Positions 1 through 7,256 of a DNA stretch of 64,000 nucleotides are shown here, piece by piece; the stretch's first letter is position 1, and each line of letters begins with the position of its first letter. Source of the stretch: Corynebacterium amycolatum SK46. GTDB taxonomy: Bacteria; Actinomycetota; Actinomycetes; Mycobacteriales; Mycobacteriaceae. The notes beneath the pieces were generated by a model. That model saw nothing but the letters and a program-made list of their open reading frames with translations. It searched no databases and had not been told where the DNA came from. Location: NCBI RefSeq assembly GCF_000173655.1, contig NZ_ABZU01000004.1, positions 1-64,000 of the forward strand. The letters run 5' to 3'. The position numbers and the translations under genes are program-made.

Positions 1-549
1 CAATCTGTCCGCCAAGAAAAACAGCGGTAGATACATACATGAGATTATCGCGACGATAATTAACCAGCCATCGAAATGCACTGCGTACGGCAAAGTTATT
101 GCCAACAGTACGAATAATCCAAGTAGGTTGGCAGCCCACACACTGGCCGAAACTCCAATGGACTTATCTCGGTCCGCACTCGCCCAGGTATAGTATTTTG
201 CGCGAATTGTACCTCCGGTGAGACCGCCAAATCCGGCAAAATTATTAAAGGCCTGCGCAATCCAACCGATTTTCAACGCTTCGCGCGGTGACACCTCCAC
301 ACCGGCGTATTTGGAAGCGACCAAATCGTAGAGCCCCGTCGCGCTGAACGCAATCAGTCCCAATGCCATGATGATTGCATTTACGTGCATCGACGTATCA
401 ACAAATATTTCTCGAAGTTGGCTTCCTGAAATAGCGGCAAACTGGTCACGAGCGACAAGCACGATAATGGAGATTATCGCAATATAGAAAACAATCTTCA
501 AGATTTTTCCGTGCGCCCTAAGCCACTGAAATAACGATTGTAGCGCCAT
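1..549 (-). CDS. MprF-type aminoacyl-phosphatidylglycerol flippase/synthase, N-terminal part (gene runs off the window)
   Basis: The 183 visible residues are hydrophobic, with several membrane segments. They carry the motif NNFAGFGGLTGGTIRAK, which resembles the flippase half of MprF proteins (lysyl- or alanyl-phosphatidylglycerol synthase/flippase). Such proteins add amino acids to membrane lipids and confer resistance to cationic peptides. The catalytic C-terminal domain would lie left of position 1 and cannot be seen, so a flippase-only protein is possible. The start used is the ATG at 549. An in-frame TTG 15 bases upstream is an alternative, because the nearest purine-rich stretch lies very close to the ATG. 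The gene lies 94 bases downstream of a membrane esterase gene on the same strand, probably in one operon. Confidence 0.72.
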   Translation of the reverse strand, partial: MALQSLFQWLRAHGKILKIVFYIAIISIIVLVARDQFAAISGSQLREIFVDTSMHVNAIIMALGLIAFSATGLYDLVASKYAGVEVSPREALKIGWIAQAFNNFAGFGGLTGGTIRAKYYTWASADRDKSIGVSASVWAANLLGLFVLLAITLPYAVHFDGWLIIVAIISCMYLPLFFLADRL

Positions 550-643
550 ATCCTTGAAATCCAATCTTTTATCTCGAAGTTGATCTAAACAGACAGCCCA
601 CTTTTAATGGCGTATTGGGAAACATATTTAGTAGTCTTGCGAC

Positions 644-2029
644 TTAGTGGCTCGGCGTCCGAATAAGATTCATTTTCGCCGCGAGCCAGGGAAGCTCGTC
701 GTCAAGCGACTTCTCCCACACCTTCCATTCGTGCGTTCCAGAATAGGTGCGCTCCTGTACGTCCATTCCCTGGCTATGCCCGGCTCGGCAGACTTTCCAG
801 AGCCCTTCGATGACGTCTCTAGGTTCCTTATCGCCAATGGAACAAAATGCGGAATACCCGGTGAAATCCTCTCCCGAGGAAAAAATCGAAAGTGGATTGT
901 TTTCCTCAAATGCGGCCTTGTCACCGCCAAATCCCTTGTCGATAGTCGTCTCAAGGTTGTGCAGATTTGGAAACTCCTCACCCGACATGTCCAAAACGGT
1001 GCGGTACGGCCCACCTTTACGGCTGAGAACCTGCATTGCGCAGGTACCTCCATTGGACAATCCGCCAACAGCCCACGATTGCGGTCGAGTGTCTACTTGG
1101 AAGTGTTCCTCTAGCCACGCCGGTACGTCATGTTCCAGATAGGTTGCGACCGCCCCATTTTCAGTATCGGAGCAGAGCGGGTTCTTGAAGCTCGAAGAAA
1201 GCTGATCAGCAATCGCCACAATCGGCGCCAATCCATTGTGTTGCTCAGCAAAGCGGTCCATAGTGTTTTTTAGGTCACCGTTTACCAACCAATCCTTAGG
1301 CGTACCCGGCTGTCCTGGCATTAGCACAAGCACAGGCAGCAGCGGACGCGGTCGAGTAAAATATGCCGGAGGAAGGTAGACGATGGAGGGTCGCGGAGAG
1401 AAATTAGTAGCAGGGATATCGGCTTGAACGAGAACGCTACTATCAGTACCTATATTTTCGGCTTGACGTGGCCGCCACCGTTGTTCCAAGGATGTTTGTT
1501 TTGCCGACTCACTGTCACCGGGACGATAAACATCCGCGACCGGCGCGAGCCCATCTACCTCGCCAAAAGCCTGCACTTTGCCTGGTCCGCGTAGCACCTG
1601 GGCCAAGTTTGCATACGTGCCATAGTGAATATTGGGAACGGCATAGGCGCCGAGTACTGATAATGAGCAGACGAGAAGACCCGCAATGATGCGCCTAGGC
1701 TTCTTGGAAAACGCAATTACAACTAGAGCAACGATGCCGGACAAGCCAGATGCGAATGGTCCGAAAACTTCAATACCGATGTAGTCCGGGATCGGTCGCC
1801 ACACCTTATTAAGCACATACCAGCCGATGGTGCTCACCACAGAGACAGCCGCTACAATCGCGCAAACTTGAATTAGTCCCGATTTTCTAGAGCTGTTCCC
1901 CTTTGCAACCAGCCAAAGGAGAAACCCGAGAGTCAGCAGCATTAGTATAACTGCGATAATTTCTGGAACTCTGCCACGCAGCTGTACCAATTTGGCAGCC
2001 TCAAGGGCGTACCACGACCAATCTTGCAT
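644..2029 (-). CDS. Membrane-anchored alpha/beta-hydrolase (putative esterase family)
   Basis: This 461-residue protein has about four hydrophobic segments in its first 130 residues (around 22-42, 53-73, 92-108 and 113-131). These are followed by an esterase D-like alpha/beta-hydrolase domain from about residue 210. The nucleophile motif GGLSNGG puts the catalytic serine near residue 325, and a histidine in the YSGTHEWKVW segment near the C-terminus is a plausible third member of the triad. The topology puts the hydrolase domain outside the cytoplasm. It lies directly upstream of the mprF-like gene. In other Gram-positive bacteria, hydrolases paired with aminoacyl-lipid synthases remove the amino acid from the lipid, so an aminoacyl-lipid hydrolase role is inferred here. 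No clear ribosome-binding site precedes the ATG. Confidence 0.7.
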   Translation of the reverse strand: MQDWSWYALEAAKLVQLRGRVPEIIAVILMLLTLGFLLWLVAKGNSSRKSGLIQVCAIVAAVSVVSTIGWYVLNKVWRPIPDYIGIEVFGPFASGLSGIVALVVIAFSKKPRRIIAGLLVCSLSVLGAYAVPNIHYGTYANLAQVLRGPGKVQAFGEVDGLAPVADVYRPGDSESAKQTSLEQRWRPRQAENIGTDSSVLVQADIPATNFSPRPSIVYLPPAYFTRPRPLLPVLVLMPGQPGTPKDWLVNGDLKNTMDRFAEQHNGLAPIVAIADQLSSSFKNPLCSDTENGAVATYLEHDVPAWLEEHFQVDTRPQSWAVGGLSNGGTCAMQVLSRKGGPYRTVLDMSGEEFPNLHNLETTIDKGFGGDKAAFEENNPLSIFSSGEDFTGYSAFCSIGDKEPRDVIEGLWKVCRAGHSQGMDVQERTYSGTHEWKVWEKSLDDELPWLAAKMNLIRTPSH

Positions 2030-2221
2030 GCGGTAAAGACTATTTTTTAAAAGGAAGAGAATGCACAGAATATCTGAAGCTCTTATCTAGAATTGTCGCT
2101 TCGATTTGTAGCGCTCAGAGATGGCACGCCAAAGCTGGTGTACACAGCTTCGCGGACTGACGACCATCACATCCTGCAGCTTCATGCTTCGAACTCATGA
2201 GATTCCGCCTACAGTAAAACC

Positions 2222-3436
2222 ATGACCGTTTCCCGCTTGCGCCCCTTCGGCGAGACCATCTTCGCCACCATGTCCCGCCTCGCCACTGAGCACGAGGCAA
2301 TCAATCTTGGGCAGGGCTTTCCCGATTGGGATGGGCCGGAGGAGGTGCTCGCTGAGGCGCAGCATCAGATTGCCAGCGGAAATAACCAGTACGGCCCCGG
2401 TCGCGGCATGAAGGTGCTCCGCGATGCCATCGTCGCCGATCGCGCCCGCCGCACGGGGCAGGTCTACGATGCCGACGCCGAATGCCTCGTCACGGTCGGT
2501 GCCACGGAGGCGATTGCCGCCACCGCCGTGGGGCATCTCGAACCCGGCAGTCACGTCATCGTCATCGAGCCGTACTACGACTCGTACAAAGCCGCCATCG
2601 CACTGGCTAACTGCACATATACCGCGGTGTCGCTCATCCCCGCAGCCTTCGGCACGGCGCGCTCCTGGTCGTTCGACCGCAGCGCGCTTGCCGATGCCGT
2701 CACCGCTAAAACGGCCATGATCATCATCAATTCGCCGCACAACCCCACCGGCACCGTCCTCACGGACGAGGACTTGCAGGCCATCGCCGATGTCGCCATC
2801 GCAAACGATCTACTCGTGCTTGCCGACGAAGTCTACGAACGCCTGTACTTCACCGGATTGTCACACTCTTCCATCAGCGCTCTGCCTGGCATGCGTGAGC
2901 GCACCATTGTCGTGTCCAGCGCCGCAAAAACCTTTAACGTCACCGGCTGGAAGATTGGCTGGGCGCTCGCTCCGGCTAACCTACTCGATGGCGTGGTCAA
3001 GGCCAAGCAGTTCTTGAGCTATGTCGGCGCCACTCCCCTTCAGCCCGCAGTCGCCCGTGGCCTGCAGGAATGTGCCCCATGGGTGGACGAGCTGGCGGGT
3101 CAGCTCGAGGGCTACATGCGGCTCCTCGCCGATGGGTTGGAGGGCCTTGGCGCCGACGTCTTCACGCCGCAGGCAGGGTATTTCGTCGTCGCCGATGTCT
3201 CGAGCTGGGGGCTTGGCGACGCCCTGGAGACCTGCACCCGGCTGGTCAAGGAATGCCGCGTCGCAGCCATCCCCGTCACCGCTTTTGTCGATGATCCGAA
3301 GTCAGAAAAATACCGCTACCTGGTGCGATTCGCTTTCTGCAAGCGCGCCGAGGTGATTGAGGAGGCTATCGCGCGACTGCGGGATTATCTTGCTGATCGG
3401 CCTGCAGCTGACGAATCTGATTCAGCGGCTGAATAA
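2222..3436 (+). CDS. PLP-dependent class I/II aminotransferase (mycobacterial Rv0858c-like)
   Basis: The protein has 404 residues with a fold-type I aminotransferase layout: an N-terminal NLGQGFPDW substrate-binding segment, NSPHNPTG around residue 175, and SAAKTFNVTGWK with the PLP-binding lysine near residue 237. The opening residues MTVSRLRP and the NLGQGFPD block resemble mycobacterial Rv0858c, annotated as N-succinyldiaminopimelate aminotransferase (DapC). Related enzymes act on methionine, kynurenine or glutamine, so the substrate is not settled by sequence and no symbol is given. The last 71 bases overlap the convergent coaE gene. Confidence 0.85.
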   Translation: MTVSRLRPFGETIFATMSRLATEHEAINLGQGFPDWDGPEEVLAEAQHQIASGNNQYGPGRGMKVLRDAIVADRARRTGQVYDADAECLVTVGATEAIAATAVGHLEPGSHVIVIEPYYDSYKAAIALANCTYTAVSLIPAAFGTARSWSFDRSALADAVTAKTAMIIINSPHNPTGTVLTDEDLQAIADVAIANDLLVLADEVYERLYFTGLSHSSISALPGMRERTIVVSSAAKTFNVTGWKIGWALAPANLLDGVVKAKQFLSYVGATPLQPAVARGLQECAPWVDELAGQLEGYMRLLADGLEGLGADVFTPQAGYFVVADVSSWGLGDALETCTRLVKECRVAAIPVTAFVDDPKSEKYRYLVRFAFCKRAEVIEEAIARLRDYLADRPAADESDSAAE

Positions 3437-4010
3437 TCCGCTCCCAAATCCGGTCGACCTGGTGCACGAGGTCCTCCTCGGTACCTGAGTTTTCCAGAAC
3501 CACGTCGGCGAACTGCAGGCGCTTGTCATCGCTGATTTGCTTAGCGATGCGCTGCTTCGCATCCTCTCGGTCTACACCGCGGCTTTCCACCAGACGGTCG
3601 AGACGGACCTCCACCGGGGTATGCACAACCACGACGAGGTCCTGTGCTTCAGACTGCCCCATTTCAATCAACAGCGGAGAGTCAAACACGATGATGGCGT
3701 CACCTGCCGCGTTGAACTGCTCTTCGGTGCGCTGCTCAATACACGGGTGGGTGATGGAGTTCAGCAGCTCCGTCTTCTCCGCGGATACGAAGGCCCGCTT
3801 CGCAAGTTCGCCGCGGTTGAGGGAGCCGTCGTCAAGCAAAATGCCCTCGCCGAAGGCTTCGGCGAGTTCTGCTAGTGCCGGTTCCCCGGGCTCGACGACG
3901 TCGCGAGCAATCTGATCAGCGTCGATGATGACGGCACCGAGCTCGGCAAACCTACGGGCGACCGTAGATTTCCCACTGCCCATGCCACCGGTTAGTCCTA
4001 CTTTGAGCAT
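3366..4010 (-). CDS. coaE: Dephospho-CoA kinase
   Basis: CoaE phosphorylates dephospho-CoA in the last step of coenzyme A synthesis, in the cytoplasm. The 214-residue protein starts MLKVGLTGGMGSGKST, which contains the Walker A P-loop. It continues with IDADQIARDVV, typical of the family, and the lid and CoA-binding region RLVESRGVDREDAKQRIAKQ. The length is normal, apart from a polar C-terminal tail of about 15 residues. That tail lies in the 71-base overlap with the convergent aminotransferase gene. The ATG at 4010 is followed by the P-loop, so the start is firm. Confidence 0.95.
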   Translation of the reverse strand: MLKVGLTGGMGSGKSTVARRFAELGAVIIDADQIARDVVEPGEPALAELAEAFGEGILLDDGSLNRGELAKRAFVSAEKTELLNSITHPCIEQRTEEQFNAAGDAIIVFDSPLLIEMGQSEAQDLVVVVHTPVEVRLDRLVESRGVDREDAKQRIAKQISDDKRLQFADVVLENSGTEEDLVHQVDRIWERIIQPLNQIRQLQADQQDNPAVAR

Positions 4011-4043
4011 GTCTCTAAGGGTACGTGGACACGCTCCCGCACG

Positions 4044-5135
4044 TTAGTGCTTTACGACGAGATTCTCAATGCGGTGGCTCTCTTCAACGGGATCTGGGTT
4101 TACTGGGGCCGGGGCGGTGCCGGCACCGAATGGGCTGCCGTCAAGGGCCTCACGGCCGTGCGGCTGGAGCAGGTCGGAGAGCTCCGGGCCCCTCGGGACA
4201 ATACCTAAAGGATTGAGATCGCGGTGAACCTCGTAGTAGTGGCGCTTGATATCGACGAAGTCAGTGGTGTCACCAAAGCCCGGAGTCTGGAAGAGATCAC
4301 GCAGGTAGTTGTATAGAACCGGCATCTCGGAAACCTTGCTCCGGTTGCACTTGAAGTGGCCGTGGTAGACGGCATCGAAGCGGATGAGGGTTGTGTAAAG
4401 GCGAATGTCGGCCTCGGTGATGTGGTCGCCCATGAGGTAACGGCGGGTCTCCAAGCGCTCAGAAACCTTGTCTAGGGCACTGAACAGCCGGTCGTAAGCC
4501 TTGTCGTAAGAGTCCTGCGAACCCGCGAAGCCGCAGCGGTAGACACCGTTATTGATCTCGGTGTAGATGAACTGCATAAGCTCATCCATTTCCGCACGCA
4601 GCTCCTCCGGGTAGAGATCCGGGGCGCCGTCACGGTGAAACTCGGTCCACTCGGTAATGAAGTCCAAGGTGATTCGGGGGAAGTCATTGGTCACAACCTC
4701 GCCCGAGTCGATCTCGACGATGGCCGGAACAGTAATACCGCGCTGGTAGTCCGGGAAACGCTTGAGGAATGCCTCCTGCAGGCGCTCGTAGCCGAGTACT
4801 TCGTCGCGACCACCTGGCCCTTTGTCGAATGTCCAGGAGCGGGCATCGTGCACTGGCCCTGGAATTCCGACTGAAATTGCATCTTCCAAGCCGAGCAACC
4901 TGCGAACGATAAGTGTGCGATGCGCCCACGGGCAGGCGCGAGCTGCGATGAGGCGGTAGCGACCAGCTTCGACTGGCCACGTCTTAATCCCCTCGCCTAC
5001 GTCGCGACCGGTCTTAACAATGCGGTCGTTGATATAGCGGGTGTCGCGATTAAAGTCCTTACCCTCCTGGGAGTACACCCCACCGGCGGAGTGTGCGGAG
5101 TCCTCTACCTGGTTAGCTTCATTATTTGTTGTCAT
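4044..5135 (-). CDS. Glutathionyl-hydroquinone reductase family protein (Xi-class GST fold)
   Basis: The 363-residue protein has an N-terminal thioredoxin-like domain with the catalytic motif ACPWAHRT (the Cys-Pro-Trp-Ala signature of Xi-class glutathione transferases), followed by a helical C-terminal GST domain. The family reduces thiol adducts of hydroquinones. Actinobacteria use mycothiol rather than glutathione, so the thiol partner is probably mycothiol (inference). The ATG at 5135 is preferred over an upstream ATG at 5171, because conserved sequence begins well downstream and the first 12 residues of the longer form look non-coding. Its start overlaps the end of a tiny hydrophobic ORF by 14 bases, suggesting translational coupling. 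Confidence 0.82.
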   Translation of the reverse strand: MTTNNEANQVEDSAHSAGGVYSQEGKDFNRDTRYINDRIVKTGRDVGEGIKTWPVEAGRYRLIAARACPWAHRTLIVRRLLGLEDAISVGIPGPVHDARSWTFDKGPGGRDEVLGYERLQEAFLKRFPDYQRGITVPAIVEIDSGEVVTNDFPRITLDFITEWTEFHRDGAPDLYPEELRAEMDELMQFIYTEINNGVYRCGFAGSQDSYDKAYDRLFSALDKVSERLETRRYLMGDHITEADIRLYTTLIRFDAVYHGHFKCNRSKVSEMPVLYNYLRDLFQTPGFGDTTDFVDIKRHYYEVHRDLNPLGIVPRGPELSDLLQPHGREALDGSPFGAGTAPAPVNPDPVEESHRIENLVVKH

Positions 5136-5238
5136 GCCACCAATCATATGGGTAGAGAGACAAGCTGCCAACGGCGGTCAGGACAACCAGAGCCACCAAA
5201 ATCGACAGGGCCAGGGACACCAGGGCCATTAGGACCAT
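5122..5238 (-). CDS. Tiny hydrophobic ORF, one membrane segment
   Basis: This is a 38-codon frame starting MVLMALVSLALSILVALVV and ending YPYDWWHDNK: one membrane helix with a short polar tail. Its ATG overlaps the stop codon of the preceding small ORF in a TAATG arrangement, and its end overlaps the start of the hydroquinone-reductase gene by 14 bases. The third codon positions are mostly G or C, as in real genes here. It could instead be the second half of a two-helix protein whose first half is the upstream ORF, split by a frameshift. Function unknown. Confidence 0.4.
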   Translation of the reverse strand: MVLMALVSLALSILVALVVLTAVGSLSLYPYDWWHDNK

Positions 5239-5393
5239 TAGGACGGCTTGCGCTTCGCCAGCTGCCGGTTAATGTGCAGCAAGCCACTTCTGGTGAAGCG
5301 CAAGCCCGCCTTAGGCTGCAGCGGTGCCGCCTTCATAGTCCGAGGCCCCAGCACCAGGACCAAAGATGCAGCAAGCACCCAAGCCGCCGCCAT
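5238..5393 (-). CDS. Small membrane protein with RFTR..LLH..KRK motif
   Basis: This is a 51-codon frame with an N-terminal membrane helix (MAAAWVLAASLVLVLG) followed by a basic tail containing GLRFTRSGLLHINRQLAKRK. A closely similar tail, GFRFTRMHLLHTERLLVKRK, occurs near 14.6 kb on the same strand, which argues that the reading frame is real. The DNA under the motif forms a 16-base inverted repeat (GCTTGCGCTTCGCCAG against CTGGTGAAGCGCAAGC, with one mismatch). The frame is open further upstream to 5474, but that would run through the rpsA terminator, so the ATG at 5393 is used; no good ribosome-binding site is visible. Function unknown. Confidence 0.4.
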   Translation of the reverse strand: MAAAWVLAASLVLVLGPRTMKAAPLQPKAGLRFTRSGLLHINRQLAKRKPS

Positions 5394-5439
5394 AAAAACA
5401 AGGCCGAGCAGGTGCCCGTCGTAACGCAAAGAAGGCACG

Positions 5440-5470
5440 AAAAACCCCGGCGCGGAAAACCTCGCCGGGG
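5440..5470 (-). terminator. Rho-independent terminator of rpsA
   Basis: On the minus strand the arms CCCCGGCG (5470-5463) and CGCCGGGG (5452-5445) form a stem that is followed at once by five T residues. It lies 40 bases after the rpsA stop codon. Confidence 0.9.
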
Positions 5471-5509
5471 CCATTTCTGAAAGGGAGTATAAGCCCTTAG
5501 CGGTCTAGC

Positions 5510-6973
5510 TTAGTTGCCAGCCAGCTTCTCGCGCAGAGCAGCGAGCTGCTCGTCGGAAGCCAGGGTGCCGCCAGCGTTGTCTGCAGCCGGTGCGGCCGGA
5601 GCAGCCGGAGCTGCCTCGCCGGACTCGGAGGAGTAGTTCGAAGCGGTCTCTGCAGCCTCGGCAGCTGCAGCGCGGTGACGCTCGATCTGGGCAGCGTGCA
5701 GCTGGTGGTGACGCTCTGCCTCTGCGTAGCGAGCCTCCCACTCTGCGCGCTGGGTCTCGAAGCCCTCCATCCACTCGTTGGTCTCCGGGTCGAAGCCCTC
5801 CGGGAAGATGTAGTTGCCCTGCTCGTCGTAGGAGTCGCCCATGCCGTACTTGGTCGGGTCGAACTCTTCGGTGAAGTCCTCGTCAGCCTGCTTGAGGGAC
5901 AGGGAGATGCGACGACGCTCGAGGTCGATGTCGATGACCTTGACCATGACCTGCTCGTCGACCGAGACAATCTGGTCCGGAACGTCGATGTGGCGGGAAG
6001 CCAGCTCGGAGATGTGAACCAGGCCCTCGATGCCCTCTTCGACGCGAACGAACGCACCGAACGGAACCAGCTTGGTGACCTTGCCCGGAACAATCTGGCC
6101 GATTGCGTGAGTGCGGGCGAAGACGCGCCACGGGTCTTCCTGGGTAGCCTTCAGGGACAGGGAAACGCGCTCGCGGTTCAGGTCGACCTCGAGAACCTCG
6201 ACGGTGACCTCGTCGCCAACCTGGACAACCTCAGACGGGTGGTCGATGTGCTTCCAGGACAGCTCGGAAACGTGAACCAGGCCGTCAACACCGCCGAGAT
6301 CGACGAATGCGCCGAAGTTGACGATGGAGGAAACGACACCCTTGCGGACCTGGCCCTTCTGCAGCTGGTGCAGGAACTCAGAGCGGACCTCAGACTGGGT
6401 CTGCTCGAGCCATGCACGGCGGGACAGAACGACGTTGTTGCGGTTCTTGTCGAGCTCGATGATCTTGGCCTCGATCTCCTGGCCGATGTACGGCTGGAGG
6501 TCGCGGACACGACGCATCTCGACGAGGGAAGCCGGCAGGAAGCCGCGCAGGCCGATGTCGAGAATCAGGCCACCCTTGACGACCTCGATGACGGTACCGG
6601 TAACCGGCTCGTCGTTCTCCTTGAGCTGCTCGATGGTGCCCCAAGCACGCTCGTACTGAGCGCGCTTCTTGGACAGGATGAGGCGGCCTTCCTTGTCTTC
6701 CTTGGTCAGGACCAGCGCGTCGATCTCATCGCCAACTTCGACCACTTCGTCAGGGTCGACATCGTGCTTGATGGACAGTTCGCGGGAAGGAATGACACCT
6801 TCAGTCTTGTAGCCGATGTCGAGAAGAACCTCGTCGCGGTCAACCTTAACGACGGTGCCCTCAACGATGTCACCATCGTTGAAGTACTTCATCGTCGAGT
6901 CGACAGCGGCCAGGAAATCCTCAGCGGTGCCAATGTCGTTGATGGCAACCTGAGGGACGTTAGAAGTGGACAT
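5510..6973 (-). CDS. rpsA: 30S ribosomal protein S1
   Basis: S1 binds mRNA on the small ribosomal subunit and helps initiation on structured or weakly leadered messages. The 487-residue protein shows four consecutive S1 (OB-fold) repeats. They start near GDIVEGTVVKVDRDEVLLDIGYKTEG, NDEPVTGTVIEVVKGGLILDIG, GQVRKGVVSSIVNFGAFVDLGG and GQIVPGKVTKLVPFGAFVRVEEG. An acidic and Ala-rich C-terminal tail follows, as in other actinobacteria. The ATG at 6973 has a GGAG about 11 bases upstream and gives the usual MSTSNV-type N-terminus. The longer frame to 7036 adds residues unlike S1. The gene has its own 283-base upstream region after polA and a strong terminator. Confidence 0.97.
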   Translation of the reverse strand: MSTSNVPQVAINDIGTAEDFLAAVDSTMKYFNDGDIVEGTVVKVDRDEVLLDIGYKTEGVIPSRELSIKHDVDPDEVVEVGDEIDALVLTKEDKEGRLILSKKRAQYERAWGTIEQLKENDEPVTGTVIEVVKGGLILDIGLRGFLPASLVEMRRVRDLQPYIGQEIEAKIIELDKNRNNVVLSRRAWLEQTQSEVRSEFLHQLQKGQVRKGVVSSIVNFGAFVDLGGVDGLVHVSELSWKHIDHPSEVVQVGDEVTVEVLEVDLNRERVSLSLKATQEDPWRVFARTHAIGQIVPGKVTKLVPFGAFVRVEEGIEGLVHISELASRHIDVPDQIVSVDEQVMVKVIDIDLERRRISLSLKQADEDFTEEFDPTKYGMGDSYDEQGNYIFPEGFDPETNEWMEGFETQRAEWEARYAEAERHHQLHAAQIERHRAAAAEAAETASNYSSESGEAAPAAPAAPAADNAGGTLASDEQLAALREKLAGN

Positions 6974-7256
6974 ATAAGATGTGCTCCGAAGCGGATAGAA
7001 ATCGAAAAACGGACAATTTCGGCCTTGCCCCCCCAAAGAAACTCCTGGTGAACCGGGCCAAATCCGCTTTCGGCGAATCTCGCCATTGGCAATTAGTTAA
7101 CCCGATGTCCATGAAGCTCGAGGCGGCAAAGTCGGCACGCTAATGCATACTTAGCGAACAATACCGATTTGAGCTGCGGCATTCAAGTTCGCAACACACC
7201 CTCGGCGAGTCCGCAAAAAGTCCGCCGGCCGCGACCACTACCCAGCCTTCGCACCA

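Noticed and set aside
4044..5171. Start of the hydroquinone-reductase gene at 5171
   Set aside because: The first 12 residues overlap the tiny membrane ORF and are unlike the family; 5135 is better.
5675..7051. 458-codon open frame on the plus strand opposite rpsA
   Set aside because: It is antisense to a clear S1 gene; long antisense frames arise from GC-rich codon bias, and its Leu/Asp/Val-rich sequence resembles no protein.
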